Under the pieces are notes generated by a model. It was given only the letters and a program-made list of their open reading frames with translations, had not been told where the DNA came from and did no database searches. A program made the position numbers and the translations under genes. This document shows positions 9,756 to 19,223 of a stretch of 64,000 bases of DNA, in pieces; the first letter of the stretch is position 1; the number at the start of each line of letters is the position of its first letter. Origin of the DNA: Bifidobacterium thermophilum (lineage in GTDB: Bacteria > Actinomycetota > Actinomycetes > Actinomycetales > Bifidobacteriaceae); contig JGZV01000002.1 of the NCBI GenBank assembly GCA_000741495.1, positions 1 to 64,000 on the forward strand. Direction: 5' to 3'.

Positions 9756-10625
9756 ATGCACCAGCCGATGTTCTCCATCGAGGTGTTCCCGCCCAAACGC
9801 AACGCGCCGGTGGGAACCATCTACGACACGCTCGACGGGCTACAGGGCCTGAACCCCGACTTCATTTCGGTGACCTACGGAACCGGCAAGTCGTCAGACC
9901 GGACGGCGACCGCGCGCATCGCGAACACGATCCGCAAGGAGTATGACATTCCGGCCGTTGCCCACTTGACCGCGCAGTACGCTACGCGTGAGCAGGTCGA
10001 CGAAGCGCTTGACATGTTCAAGCAGGCCGGGGTGTCCGCGGTGCTTGCGCTGCGCGGAGATCCGGTGCCGGGGCGTGAACCCGCCGGAACGTTCGAGCAT
10101 GCGAGTGATCTGGTCGCCTACATTCGTGAGCATGACCCGGATATGACAATCTTCGGGGCGTGCTACCCGGAATGTCATCCGCAGGCAGCTGACCTCGATG
10201 AGGACATCCGCAACCTGAAAACCAAGGTGGATGCAGGTGCGAGCCACCTGATCTCCCAGTTGTTCTACGACAACGCGGATTTCTACCATTTTCTGGACAA
10301 GGCGCGTGTAGCAGGCATCGATGTGCCGATCGAGGCGGGCATCATGCCGGTGACCAACGCCAAGCAGATCAGACGCATGGTGCGCATGTGCTCGTCACGT
10401 GTGCCATTGCCGCTGGAATCGTTGCTTGACAAGTGGGGCGACGACCCAAAGACCCTCAAACAGGCGGGTGCCATCTACGCGTCGAACCAGATCGCCGACC
10501 TTGTAGCCCACGGTGTCGACGGGGTGCACCTGTACTCGATGAACAAGCCTGCCGTCACGCGGCAGATCTGGCATAACGTGGAAGGCCTGTTCACCCCCGC
10601 GCAAGCGGATACAAACTTCGCCTGA
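9756..10625 (+). CDS. metF: 5,10-methylenetetrahydrofolate reductase
   Basis: FAD-dependent TIM-barrel enzyme that makes the methyl-THF used by MetE. It has 289 residues. Family landmarks are FSIEVFPPKRN at the start, FISVTYGTG near residue 38, LALRGDPVPG near 100 and the LISQLFYDN segment near 165. The ATG lies one base after the metE stop, and its ribosome site GGGGAAG is within metE, so metE and metF form a tightly coupled methionine operon. Confidence 0.95.
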   Translation: MHQPMFSIEVFPPKRNAPVGTIYDTLDGLQGLNPDFISVTYGTGKSSDRTATARIANTIRKEYDIPAVAHLTAQYATREQVDEALDMFKQAGVSAVLALRGDPVPGREPAGTFEHASDLVAYIREHDPDMTIFGACYPECHPQAADLDEDIRNLKTKVDAGASHLISQLFYDNADFYHFLDKARVAGIDVPIEAGIMPVTNAKQIRRMVRMCSSRVPLPLESLLDKWGDDPKTLKQAGAIYASNQIADLVAHGVDGVHLYSMNKPAVTRQIWHNVEGLFTPAQADTNFA

Positions 10626-10640
10626 GTAATCTATTGCAAC

Positions 10641-10691
10641 AAGCCGGCGGGCGGACGCACCATTGCGGTGTGACTGTCCGCCGGCTTTTTA
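10641..10691 (+). terminator. metEF terminator
   Basis: AGCCGGCGGGCGGAC-type left arm (10642-10654) pairs with GTCCGCCGGCT (10676-10686) with a bulge, followed by TTTTT. It lies 16 bases after the metF stop. Confidence 0.8.
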
Positions 10692-11001
10692 TGTGGCGGG
10701 CGGGATTGATTCCGACGAAGGGCTCTGTGGTGGTGGCTGAGTGTGGTATTCGCCCACAGTGTGACTGCTTGGTTGCAGCAGCGGCGGTTATGCGTGAGTG
10801 CAGAGGCCTGCGGTGTTGAATCGGCCTGTGGTGTGACCGCCCGGTCGCATACGGCGGCGATAGGCGGGGATTGTGTCTCGAAACACTTGGTATCTGCTCG
10901 CGGTGCGATTATCGGGTCACACTGCGGGCAGATACCGGGTTGCCGTTATCATCAACGCCCGCATGCCCAGCATCGCCGGTTGCGGCGGTATATTGGAGAT
11001 T
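10692..11001. promoter_or_regulatory. glnE upstream region with repeated GTGTGACY sites
   Basis: No gene is evident. The word GTGTGACT/C occurs at 10759 and 10831 on the + strand and at 10922-10915 on the - strand; another copy is inside the terminator at 10668. The two central copies extend to an imperfect repeat of about 19 bases (10759-10777 and 10831-10849) that differs only by T/C changes. A near-palindrome GTGTCTCGAAACAC sits at 10873-10886. A TATATT box at 10989-10994 lies seven bases before the glnE ATG, which could give a nearly leaderless transcript. Confidence 0.35.
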
Positions 11002-14000
11002 ATGGATTCATCGCCGGCATATCCTTTCAGCACCCGTGATCTCATCCATATCGGATTCCAACGGTTGGACGAGGCGCGATCGGCTTTTTCGACACTTAAC
11101 GAGTACGGCATCGGCACCGACCATATCCGCAAGATCGCCGATGCGTTGGCGAGCGCCCTCGACCCGGACACTGCGATCGGCAATCTCGTCGGCATACTCG
11201 AGGGCTTGCGACAGAACGATGACAGTATGCGCGCCATCCTCGAGGATGATGCTGCCGTGCGTCGGCTTGTCGCCGTGCTCGGGGCGAGCGACAAACTGGG
11301 CAAACTCATGCGTACGCGTCCCGACTTGGTCCGCGCCGCGGCCCTTGACCCCTGCCATAGTCGCGACTATAACCGGCCCCAACGGCTCGCCAAGCTCCTC
11401 GACGCGGTACAAGCCAGGACGCTGGAACTCGCCGACGCGCAGGAGGAGGGGCAGACGCATCTGGCCTACGAATCATCCCTGCCGTTGCCGGAGGCGACCG
11501 ACCGTCTGCGTGCCGCTTACCGCCGCCAGCTTGCCGCGATCGTCGCCGTCGACGCCACCGCCGAACAGCCATGTGACATTCAGCCGCGGGTCAGCAAGGC
11601 GTTGTCGGATCTTGCGGACGCGGCACTCGAAGCGGCGCTCGCTATCGCCCGTCATGAGACCCCGGACAGTGCACAATGCCGGTTCAGCATCATCGGCATG
11701 GGCAAACTCGGCGCTCAGGAATTGAACTACGTTTCCGATGTAGATCTGATTTACGTGGTTGAACCCACCGACGCCGACACCGGCACGACCACGCTCACCC
11801 GCATCGGCACCAGAATGGGCACTATGCTGCAACGCGTCTGCCAATCCATCATCATGGGTTCCACCGAACCTCCATTATGGCAGATCGACGGCGGGCTCAG
11901 GCCTGAAGGCAAGGACGGCCCGCTTGTCAGACGGCTCGAATCGCACCGCAGCTACTACGAGCAGTGGGCGCAGAACTGGGAATTCCAGGCGCTGCTCAAA
12001 GCGCGGCCGGCCGCGGGCGACAGCGAACTGTCACAAGCCTACCTGGAGATGACCCGGCCGTTCGTCTGGTCCGCGTCGAAGCGGGACAATTTCGTCCAGG
12101 ACTGCCAGCAGATGCGCCAACGCGTCGAACGGCTCATCCCCGACAATCTCAAAGACCGCGAGATCAAACTCGGTCGAGGCGGCTTGCGGGACGTCGAATT
12201 CACGGTGCAGATGCTCCAGCTCGTCCACGGGCGTTCAGACATGACGCTACGCAAACGCGGCACGCTGGACGCGCTCAAGGCGCTCGCCGACGGCGGATAT
12301 GTCTCACGCAAGCAGGCGGCGCGTCTGGCGCAGGATTACCGGTTCGAACGCGTGCTCGAACACCGCCAGCAGATGTGGGAACTCAAACGCACCCACCTGT
12401 TCCCGGACCTCGGAACCGGCAATATCGGCGGCCTGGAACGCAAACGGGACATCGATATCGACGCGCTCAGCCGCAACGACGAGCTTCGCCGGCTTGCTCG
12501 GGCGTTCGGCATGCACCCGGAGGAGCTCGTCGAACGCTATGACGCGACACGGCGGGAGGTCAGACGGCTGCACCTTGACATCTACTACCGACCGATGCTG
12601 CCGATCAGCGCGCGCATGGACGACGACCAGATCACCCTGTCCGACCAGGCGACCCGCGAACGGTTCGAATCCATCGGCTTCGCGGACCCCGACGCCGCCA
12701 TGCGCCATGTCAAGGCGCTGACCGACGGCCTGTCGCGTGCCGCGAGAATCAACCGTATCCTCCTGCCTGCAGCACTCCAATGGTTGGGGCAGGGACAGAA
12801 CCCGGATATGGGCCTGCTCAACTGGAGACGTTTGGAAGAGCATTTCGGTGAGGACAGCGATTATCTGGGGTTCCTGCGTGATTCGCCATCCGCCGCGCAA
12901 CGCCTGTGTCATATCCTGTCCAACTCGCGCTTCCTGGGCGACGCGCTCAACCAGTCGGTCGAATCCGTGACCTGGCTGGGCGATGATGACGAACTCAAGC
13001 CGCGCTCGCGTGCCAGCCTCGACGTGCAATGCGACGGCATCATCACCCGCAACCGGTCGAATCTGAACGACACTGCGACGCTCTTGCGCGCCATGAGACG
13101 GCATGAGATCGAACGCATCGGCCTGGGCTGGATGAGCGGGGTCATCGACGACGACGCTACCCTCACCGGCATGACCGACGTATACGACGCGATCATCGAC
13201 GCGGCCTTGCGATGGGCGCTGGAACACCGTCGCACGATGATGGGCTTGGACACCTATCCGGCGGATATCGCCGTCATCGGCATGGGACGCTACGGAGGGC
13301 GGGAAATCAACTTCAGCTCCGATGCCGACGCGATCCTCATCTACCGCGCCAACGGCACCGGAGACACCGGACAGGAAACACCGGACGAGGCGCTCGCCGC
13401 CTCCTACGCGAGGCAGGTCACCGATGACGTGCGTTCCCTGCTGCAAGGCCCTTGCACGTTGGAGCCGCGCATCGACCTTGACCTCGACTTGCGGCCGGAG
13501 GGCAAGAACGGCCCGCTGATCCGCTCGTACGCCTCATGCGAGGAATACTACGGGTCCTGGGCGAGCACCTGGGAGAGCCAAGCGCTGATTCGTGCGCGGT
13601 ATGCGGCGGGCGACGGCACGCTCGCCCATGATTTCCTTGATAATATCGCCAATCCGCTGCGCTATCCGACGGCACCGCTGACCGGCCAGCAGATCAGTGA
13701 GATCCGCAAGCTCAAGGCACGCATGGAGGCCGAACGGCTGCCTAGGGGCGTGCGCCGCGACCGGCACCTCAAACTTGGCAAGGGCGGACTGTCCGACGTG
13801 GAATGGACCGTGCAGCTGCTGCAACTGGAACATGCCGGCACTTGTCCCGAGCTTCGCACCGGTTCCACAATGGGTGCGCTTGACGTGCTCGAAACCCAGG
13901 GTATCATCACGCACAAGGACGCGGACACGCTGCGTCGTACATGGCGGATCTGCACAGCGGCCCGCAACGGCAACTACCTGTGGTCCGGCCGTGCCGCGCG

Positions 14001-14157
14001 CGCGGACATCCTGCCCGACGACCTCGATTCGCTCGGCGGTATGGCCGTATACCTCGGGTACGGGGCCAATCGCGGGCAGCGATTCGAAAACGACATCCTC
14101 GCCCTGATGCGCCAATGCCGTGAAGTGGTCGAACGGCTGTTTTACGGGCAGCAGTGA
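11002..14157 (+). CDS. glnE: Glutamine synthetase adenylyltransferase / adenylyl-removing enzyme
   Basis: Bifunctional enzyme that adenylylates and deadenylylates glutamine synthetase in response to nitrogen status. The protein has 1051 residues and contains two nucleotidyltransferase domains. The first active site is GMGKLGAQELNYVSDVDLI (near 232-250) and the second GMGRYGGREINFSSDADAI (near 755-773), both with the GS-DxD pattern. Each is followed by a helical domain containing LKLGRGGLRDVE or LKLGKGGLSDVE. ATG at 11002 has GGAG upstream; an earlier in-frame ATG at 10963 lacks one. It stands alone, without glnA or glnB nearby. Confidence 0.95.
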   Translation: MDSSPAYPFSTRDLIHIGFQRLDEARSAFSTLNEYGIGTDHIRKIADALASALDPDTAIGNLVGILEGLRQNDDSMRAILEDDAAVRRLVAVLGASDKLGKLMRTRPDLVRAAALDPCHSRDYNRPQRLAKLLDAVQARTLELADAQEEGQTHLAYESSLPLPEATDRLRAAYRRQLAAIVAVDATAEQPCDIQPRVSKALSDLADAALEAALAIARHETPDSAQCRFSIIGMGKLGAQELNYVSDVDLIYVVEPTDADTGTTTLTRIGTRMGTMLQRVCQSIIMGSTEPPLWQIDGGLRPEGKDGPLVRRLESHRSYYEQWAQNWEFQALLKARPAAGDSELSQAYLEMTRPFVWSASKRDNFVQDCQQMRQRVERLIPDNLKDREIKLGRGGLRDVEFTVQMLQLVHGRSDMTLRKRGTLDALKALADGGYVSRKQAARLAQDYRFERVLEHRQQMWELKRTHLFPDLGTGNIGGLERKRDIDIDALSRNDELRRLARAFGMHPEELVERYDATRREVRRLHLDIYYRPMLPISARMDDDQITLSDQATRERFESIGFADPDAAMRHVKALTDGLSRAARINRILLPAALQWLGQGQNPDMGLLNWRRLEEHFGEDSDYLGFLRDSPSAAQRLCHILSNSRFLGDALNQSVESVTWLGDDDELKPRSRASLDVQCDGIITRNRSNLNDTATLLRAMRRHEIERIGLGWMSGVIDDDATLTGMTDVYDAIIDAALRWALEHRRTMMGLDTYPADIAVIGMGRYGGREINFSSDADAILIYRANGTGDTGQETPDEALAASYARQVTDDVRSLLQGPCTLEPRIDLDLDLRPEGKNGPLIRSYASCEEYYGSWASTWESQALIRARYAAGDGTLAHDFLDNIANPLRYPTAPLTGQQISEIRKLKARMEAERLPRGVRRDRHLKLGKGGLSDVEWTVQLLQLEHAGTCPELRTGSTMGALDVLETQGIITHKDADTLRRTWRICTAARNGNYLWSGRAARADILPDDLDSLGGMAVYLGYGANRGQRFENDILALMRQCREVVERLFYGQQ

Positions 14158-14330
14158 GTCTGTAGTGGACTCGTTGCTGGCCTGCGTGGGAAGTCGTAGG
14201 TAGGCCCGCGGCTGCATCGTGCTGCCCGTCATGATCACCCCAGATGGGTGTACCGCCCGCGAGCGCACCGTGAGCGAGCCGAAGCCGCCGGCATGTCCCT
14301 GAACTGTCCTACAGTTGGCTAGGTCACATA
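14158..14330. other. Spacer between glnE and pyrB
   Basis: No coding sequence is supported here. It presumably contains the pyr operon promoter; a TACAGT box at 14310-14315 is the best -10 candidate but has no matching -35. I see no PyrR-type anti-terminator and terminator pair. Confidence 0.4.
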
Positions 14331-14342
14331 AGGTGGCCACCT
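14331..14342. promoter_or_regulatory. Perfect palindrome in pyr operon leader
   Basis: AGGTGGCCACCT is a perfect 12-base palindrome, 7 bases before the AGGAAGGTGAG ribosome site of pyrB. It could be an operator or a small RNA hairpin that occludes translation initiation. The function is inferred from position only. Confidence 0.4.
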
Positions 14343-14361
14343 CTCAACAGGAAGGTGAGCC

Positions 14362-15393
14362 TTGTCTGAACTCAGCACCCAGTTGCCGGCAACCGGCGTT
14401 CCCCAAGAAACCGAATCGTCCATGGTCGGCAAAAGCGTGGTCACGCTTGACGATCTGACGACATCCCAGATCGTCGATCTGCTCCATAAAGCGCAGTACA
14501 TCGAAACGCATCGTCATGAGGTGGCGCATACCTGCGACGGCAGGGTGCTGGCCACCCTTTTTTATGAGCCCAGCACGCGCACGCGACTGAGCTTCGAAAC
14601 GGCGATGCTTCGGCTCGGCGGCCACGTGATCGGCTTCGCCGGCGCCCAATTGTCTTCCGTGACCAAGGGCGAATCCATCGCCGACACCGTGAAAACCGTG
14701 TCGAATCTCGTTGACGTCATCGCGATGCGCCACCCCAAGGAAGGCGCCGCGCTCGTGGCGGCCCGTGCGGCCAAGGACTTCGGCATCCCCGTCATCAACG
14801 CGGGTGACGGCGGCCACATGCACCCCACCCAGACACTCGCCGACCTCGCGACCATCACCTCGCGCCATGGAAGGATCACCGGGCTGACCATCGGCCTGTG
14901 CGGCGACCTGACCTTCGGGCGTACCGTGCACTCGCTGGTCGAGACCCTGTGCCGTTTCGGCAACGTGAACTTCGTGCTTATCAGCCCTGACGAACTGAAA
15001 ATGCCCCGGTACGTGATCGACCGCATCAAGCGCGCCCCCTCGTGCACCTACACTGAGGTACGCGATCTCGCCAGTGTGATCGGCGACCTTGATGTGCTGT
15101 ACATGACCCGCGTGCAGAAGGAACGCTTCTTCAACGAGGACGATTACCTGCGTCTGCGCGACACCTACATTCTCGATGAGGCGAAACTTCAGCTCGCCAA
15201 ACCGGATATGGCGGTGCTCCACCCGCTGCCGCGTGTCAACGAGATCGCCGTGGATGTCGACCATGATCCGCGTGCCGCCTACTTCGAGCAGGTGCACAAC
15301 GGCATGCTCATGCGCATGGCTTTGGAAAGCTCGGTGGTCGGCGACACGCTGCCCGGGTATGAGGAATGGAAGAACGAGGAGGTCCACGCCTGA
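14362..15393 (+). CDS. pyrB: Aspartate carbamoyltransferase, catalytic subunit
   Basis: Condenses carbamoyl phosphate and aspartate, the committed step of pyrimidine synthesis. The carbamoyl-phosphate motif YEPSTRTRLSFE is near residue 68, the HPTQTLADL motif near 153, and HPLPRVNEI lies near the C-terminus. TTG at 14362 is chosen because of the strong AGGAAGGTGAG site just before it and gives 343 residues. Starting at ATG 14422 (MVGKSVVTLDD) would give 323 residues, closer to bifidobacterial relatives as I recall them, but has no good ribosome site. It is the first gene of the pyrBICFKDE operon and overlaps pyrI by one base. Confidence 0.95.
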   Translation: MSELSTQLPATGVPQETESSMVGKSVVTLDDLTTSQIVDLLHKAQYIETHRHEVAHTCDGRVLATLFYEPSTRTRLSFETAMLRLGGHVIGFAGAQLSSVTKGESIADTVKTVSNLVDVIAMRHPKEGAALVAARAAKDFGIPVINAGDGGHMHPTQTLADLATITSRHGRITGLTIGLCGDLTFGRTVHSLVETLCRFGNVNFVLISPDELKMPRYVIDRIKRAPSCTYTEVRDLASVIGDLDVLYMTRVQKERFFNEDDYLRLRDTYILDEAKLQLAKPDMAVLHPLPRVNEIAVDVDHDPRAAYFEQVHNGMLMRMALESSVVGDTLPGYEEWKNEEVHA

Positions 15394-15812
15394 TGGAAGT
15401 CACCAGCATCCGCAACGGCATCATCATCGACCACGTGCCCGCGGGCACCGCACTGAAGGTATTGCAGTACCTGAAGATCGACCCGACCAGCACGAAGCTC
15501 GCGCTGATCATGAACACCGACAGCCGGCAGTATGGGTCGAAGGACATCATCAAGATCGAAGACGCGGGGGATATCAATCTTGACGTGCTCGGCTTCATTG
15601 CGCGCCAGGCGACCATCGACATCGTGCGCGGCGGCAAGATCGTGCGCAAGGAGAAGCCGAACCTGCCAGAACACATGGTCAATGTCATCAAATGCAAGAA
15701 CCCGCGGTGTGTGACCACCACCGAACGCGGCATCGACCAGATGTTCCATCTCGTGCATTCCGAACGCCAGGAATACCGCTGCGACTACTGCGACGAGGAA
15801 GCCAAGTTGTAA
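15393..15812 (+). CDS. pyrI: Aspartate carbamoyltransferase, regulatory subunit
   Basis: Zinc-containing regulatory chain that binds CTP/ATP and assembles PyrB into the allosteric dodecamer. It has 139 residues. The N-terminal allosteric domain begins VTSIRNGIIIDHVPAGTALK, and the C-terminal zinc site has four cysteines in CKNPRC and CDYCDEEAKL. The start overlaps the pyrB stop (TGATG), so the two subunits are translationally coupled for stoichiometric production. Confidence 0.96.
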   Translation: MEVTSIRNGIIIDHVPAGTALKVLQYLKIDPTSTKLALIMNTDSRQYGSKDIIKIEDAGDINLDVLGFIARQATIDIVRGGKIVRKEKPNLPEHMVNVIKCKNPRCVTTTERGIDQMFHLVHSERQEYRCDYCDEEAKL

Positions 15813-15844
15813 GCCGTGCGCCGCGCGCGCCAAGGAAAGGAACG

Positions 15845-17281
15845 ATGAGTATGCTCACGCTGCACGACATCCGCGTCTGGGACACGGGGGAGAGGATCGA
15901 CCTGGTGGTTCCGGATACGGACGCCGAACGGTTCTTCGACGAGCCGGGAGCCGTGTCCGACGGCGAGTTCGACGCCTCAGGGCTGACCGTGGCACCGGGG
16001 TTCGCCGACCCGCACGTCCACTTCCGCGATCCGGGGCAGACCTACAAGGAATCCATGCGTTCCGGGTGCGCCGCGGCGGCGTCCGGCGGGTACACGCGGG
16101 TGCTGATTATGCCGAACACCCTGCCGGCCATGGATGGCAAGCCGGTTCATGCCGGCGCTCCCGGAGCGGATGATGTGCTCGCCGCCGGCGCGCGTGACAC
16201 CATCGACTATTTGCAGCATTACGACGCGACCCATGACGGCATGCTGCCAGTGCGCTATGACTTGTGCGTATGCGCTTCGGTGGACCGTGCCGGAGAGGAG
16301 GCGAGCGACCCCAAAGACTGGCAAGACCAGTTGCCCGGCGTGAATGATGACAGCAAGGATCCGTACCGGCGGGCGCACCCGGTCACCGCGATCAGCGACG
16401 ACGGTGCCGCCGTACCTGACACGATCCTCGATCAGGTGCTCGCCAATGCGCAAGCCACCGGATTGTATCTTATCGAGCATTGCGAGCATCATGACAGCGG
16501 TTTCATCAACGATGGCCCAGTCAGCCGCAAGCTCGGCGTGCCCGGCATTCCCGAGGACACCGAGCTGCGTATCGTCACGCGGGATATCGAGGCGGCGCGG
16601 CGTACCGGCGTACACGTGCATTTCCAGCATGTCAGCACCGCAGGCTCATTCGACGCGATCCGTGCCGCCAAGGCGGAAGGCCTGCCGATCACCTGCGAAA
16701 CCGCACCGCATTATCTGGCGTTGAACGATGAGGCGATCTTCAAGTACGGCGTCATGGCGAAAATGAACCCGCCGCTACGGTCCGAAGCCGACCGTCGCGC
16801 CACGGTCGCGGCGATCGCGGACGGGACGGTCGACCTGATCGCCACCGACCACGCCCCACACGCGCAATCGGAGAAGGAAGCAGGCTTGGAACAGGCGCCG
16901 AACGGCATCATCGGGCTGGAATGCGCTTACGGCGTGTGCCATACGGTGCTGGTGGACGGCGGATATATTTCCGACCGGCGGCTCATCGAACTCATGTCCA
17001 CGGCTCCCGAACATCTCATGGGGCACACGCCGACCGACATCGCCGGACTGTTGAACACGACCGCGCGTTGCGCGACCAAGCGTACACTCGACCTGACGGC
17101 GGTCGAGCATCCCGAAACCGTGGACCTGGTGATTCTCGACACGTCCCGCCATTGGACGGTGGACAAGAACCGCTTCCACTCCAAGGCACGCAACACGCCG
17201 TTCGACGGCTGGCAGGTCACCGGCATGCCGCTCGCCACGGTCATCGGTTCGCAGCTGGTGTTTTCCCGTATCGGTGCCTGA
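15845..17281 (+). CDS. pyrC: Dihydroorotase
   Basis: Cyclises carbamoyl aspartate to dihydroorotate. It is an amidohydrolase of 478 residues. The metal-binding HVHFRDPGQ lies near residue 57, the NPDxxL-like NTLP segment near 95, IEHCEHHD near 210, and the catalytic ATDHAPH near 334. Length and motifs are of the class I (AllB-like) dihydroorotase. ATG at 15845 follows AAGGAAAGGA, 32 bases after pyrI. Confidence 0.94.
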   Translation: MSMLTLHDIRVWDTGERIDLVVPDTDAERFFDEPGAVSDGEFDASGLTVAPGFADPHVHFRDPGQTYKESMRSGCAAAASGGYTRVLIMPNTLPAMDGKPVHAGAPGADDVLAAGARDTIDYLQHYDATHDGMLPVRYDLCVCASVDRAGEEASDPKDWQDQLPGVNDDSKDPYRRAHPVTAISDDGAAVPDTILDQVLANAQATGLYLIEHCEHHDSGFINDGPVSRKLGVPGIPEDTELRIVTRDIEAARRTGVHVHFQHVSTAGSFDAIRAAKAEGLPITCETAPHYLALNDEAIFKYGVMAKMNPPLRSEADRRATVAAIADGTVDLIATDHAPHAQSEKEAGLEQAPNGIIGLECAYGVCHTVLVDGGYISDRRLIELMSTAPEHLMGHTPTDIAGLLNTTARCATKRTLDLTAVEHPETVDLVILDTSRHWTVDKNRFHSKARNTPFDGWQVTGMPLATVIGSQLVFSRIGA

Positions 17282-17322
17282 CCCGGCATCTTGACACGTT
17301 CCGTTCAGAAAGAGAAGACAAC

Positions 17323-18288
17323 ATGGACAAGCTTATCGAAGCGATCAAGGCGACACGAAATCCGAGCGTGGTCGGGCTCGACCCGACCGACCAGGTGGTT
17401 CCTGCGGCACTGATCGACTCCTTCCGCGAGGAGGTCGCCGACCAGGTTGATGACCCCGCTGAAATCCCCGCCATGCAGCGGGCGGTCGCCTACTTCGAAT
17501 TCAACCGTGCGATCATCGACGCAATCGCCGGCATCGTGCCGGCCGTCAAACCGCAGATCGCCATGTATGAGGCGTTGGGGCCGGCTGGCGTCGACACGTA
17601 TGAGATGACATGCGAATACGCGCAATCCCAAGGCCTGTACGTGCTGGGGGATGTCAAACGCGGCGATATCGGCTCGACAGCCGCCGCATACGCCAAGCAT
17701 CTGGGCGGACTTGCCGCCAACAACGGCGAAGCGCTCGACCTGTGGCATGAGGACGCCGTCACCGTCAACCCGTACTTGGGTACGGATGGCATCACCCCGT
17801 TCGTTGATGCCGCCCAAGCCGCCGACAAGGACATGTTCGTACTGGTACGCACTTCCAACCCGTCCAGCAAGGAAATCCAAGAGCTGGAACTCGCCGACGG
17901 TACCCGCCTGTATGAGCGGGTCGCCGACCTGGTCGAAGGATGGGGCGCCGACACGATCGGCGCATCCGGATATTCACGTGTCGGCGCGGTCGTGGGCGCC
18001 ACCCACCCTGAGCAGGGCAAGCAATTACGCGAACGTATGCCACACACGTTCTTCCTGGTTCCCGGCTACGGGGCGCAAGGCGGTACCGCAGCCGATGTCG
18101 CCGGCATGTTCGACGAGCAGGGTTCCGGTGCGATCGTCAACTCGTCACGCGGCATCATCGGCGCATGGCGCAAGAACGGCGGATACAGCGACGGCATGTC
18201 CGCCGACGACATGCTCGGCCTTATCGCCTCCAGCGCCCGGGACGCGGCGCTCGCCATGCGCGACGACCTCGAGGCCGCGCTCGCCTGA
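17323..18288 (+). CDS. pyrF: Orotidine 5'-phosphate decarboxylase
   Basis: Converts OMP to UMP, the last step of the pathway. It has 321 residues, typical of the longer type-2 enzyme found in actinobacteria. The catalytic motif DVKRGDIGS is near residue 110, with IVPAVKPQIAMYE near 70 and the phosphate-binding VPGYGAQGG near 248. ATG at 17323 is preceded by GAAAGAGAAG. It lies 41 bases after pyrC in the same orientation. Confidence 0.95.
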   Translation: MDKLIEAIKATRNPSVVGLDPTDQVVPAALIDSFREEVADQVDDPAEIPAMQRAVAYFEFNRAIIDAIAGIVPAVKPQIAMYEALGPAGVDTYEMTCEYAQSQGLYVLGDVKRGDIGSTAAAYAKHLGGLAANNGEALDLWHEDAVTVNPYLGTDGITPFVDAAQAADKDMFVLVRTSNPSSKEIQELELADGTRLYERVADLVEGWGADTIGASGYSRVGAVVGATHPEQGKQLRERMPHTFFLVPGYGAQGGTAADVAGMFDEQGSGAIVNSSRGIIGAWRKNGGYSDGMSADDMLGLIASSARDAALAMRDDLEAALA

Positions 18289-18388
18289 CACGCCCGTAAC
18301 ATAGCGAAACAACACGCCCCGTACAATGCGGGCGTCGGCTCCGGCCGTGATCGAGCTTTTATCAGCTACCAAGCCCAAAGGAGAGGCA

Positions 18389-19213
18389 ATGGCTAACGCA
18401 ACGTTCATCCCGACCTTCGACGTGACCGCCGAAGCGTCCCGCGCGGGACGCTTCCCCGGCAGGCGTACCGTACCGGTGGTGGATAACCGCAGACTGTCCA
18501 ACGGTATTTACCGTTTGACGTTCCGTGACAGCTATATCGCCGGTCACGCCAAGCCTGCGCAATTCGTCGACGTGTATTCCGCCGACTCTACGCGCCTGAT
18601 GCCGCGGCCGTTCGGCGTCGGCGAGGTCGAGGGTGATGATGTCAGCCTGATTTTCGCAGTTGTCGGCAAAGGTACCGAAGAGTTCTCCCATCTTGCCGCC
18701 GGTGACACGGTTGACGTGATGGGCCGGTTGGGCAAGGGGTTCGATATGAAAGCGCCGGCCAACTATGTGCTGGTGGCTGGTGGTCTTGGCGTGCCGCCGC
18801 TGTTGTATGCCGCGCAGAAACTCGCGCTGCGTGATGATGCGACCGCGACCGCGGCGTTCGGGTATCGTGACGAACGCTTCGCCGATGATCTGGTCGCCAA
18901 ATACGCTGAACGTGTGGAAAGCATCACCAACGCGCAAGGCAATGTCGTTGATTTGCTCAACTCGATTGAGGATTCTCTGATCCACGGCGACCTGCCTCCG
19001 GTGATCTTGTCGTGCGGGCCGATGCCGATGATGCGCGCCGTCGCCTCATGGGCTCTCGCGCGTGATATCCCATGCCAGCTGAGCCTCGAGGCGCGCATGG
19101 GCTGCGGGTACGGCACCTGCTATGTGTGCGTCGTCGATACTGCCGCGGGACGCCAGAAGGTGTGTGTCGCCGGCCCGGTATTCACGCCGGAACAACTCGG
19201 ATGGGACAAGTAG
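18389..19213 (+). CDS. pyrK: Dihydroorotate dehydrogenase B, electron transfer subunit
   Basis: Iron-sulfur flavoprotein that passes electrons from PyrD to NAD+. It has 274 residues: an FAD-binding barrel (about 15-110), a NAD-binding domain ending in LSCGPMPMMRAV, and a C-terminal [2Fe-2S] cluster site with cysteines in MGCGYGTCYVC and VCVAGP (about 236-262). ATG at 18389 follows AAAGGAGAGG. The 100-base gap after pyrF is the widest in the operon and might hold a secondary promoter. Confidence 0.94.
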   Translation: MANATFIPTFDVTAEASRAGRFPGRRTVPVVDNRRLSNGIYRLTFRDSYIAGHAKPAQFVDVYSADSTRLMPRPFGVGEVEGDDVSLIFAVVGKGTEEFSHLAAGDTVDVMGRLGKGFDMKAPANYVLVAGGLGVPPLLYAAQKLALRDDATATAAFGYRDERFADDLVAKYAERVESITNAQGNVVDLLNSIEDSLIHGDLPPVILSCGPMPMMRAVASWALARDIPCQLSLEARMGCGYGTCYVCVVDTAAGRQKVCVAGPVFTPEQLGWDK

Positions 19214-19223
19214 AGGTCACGGG

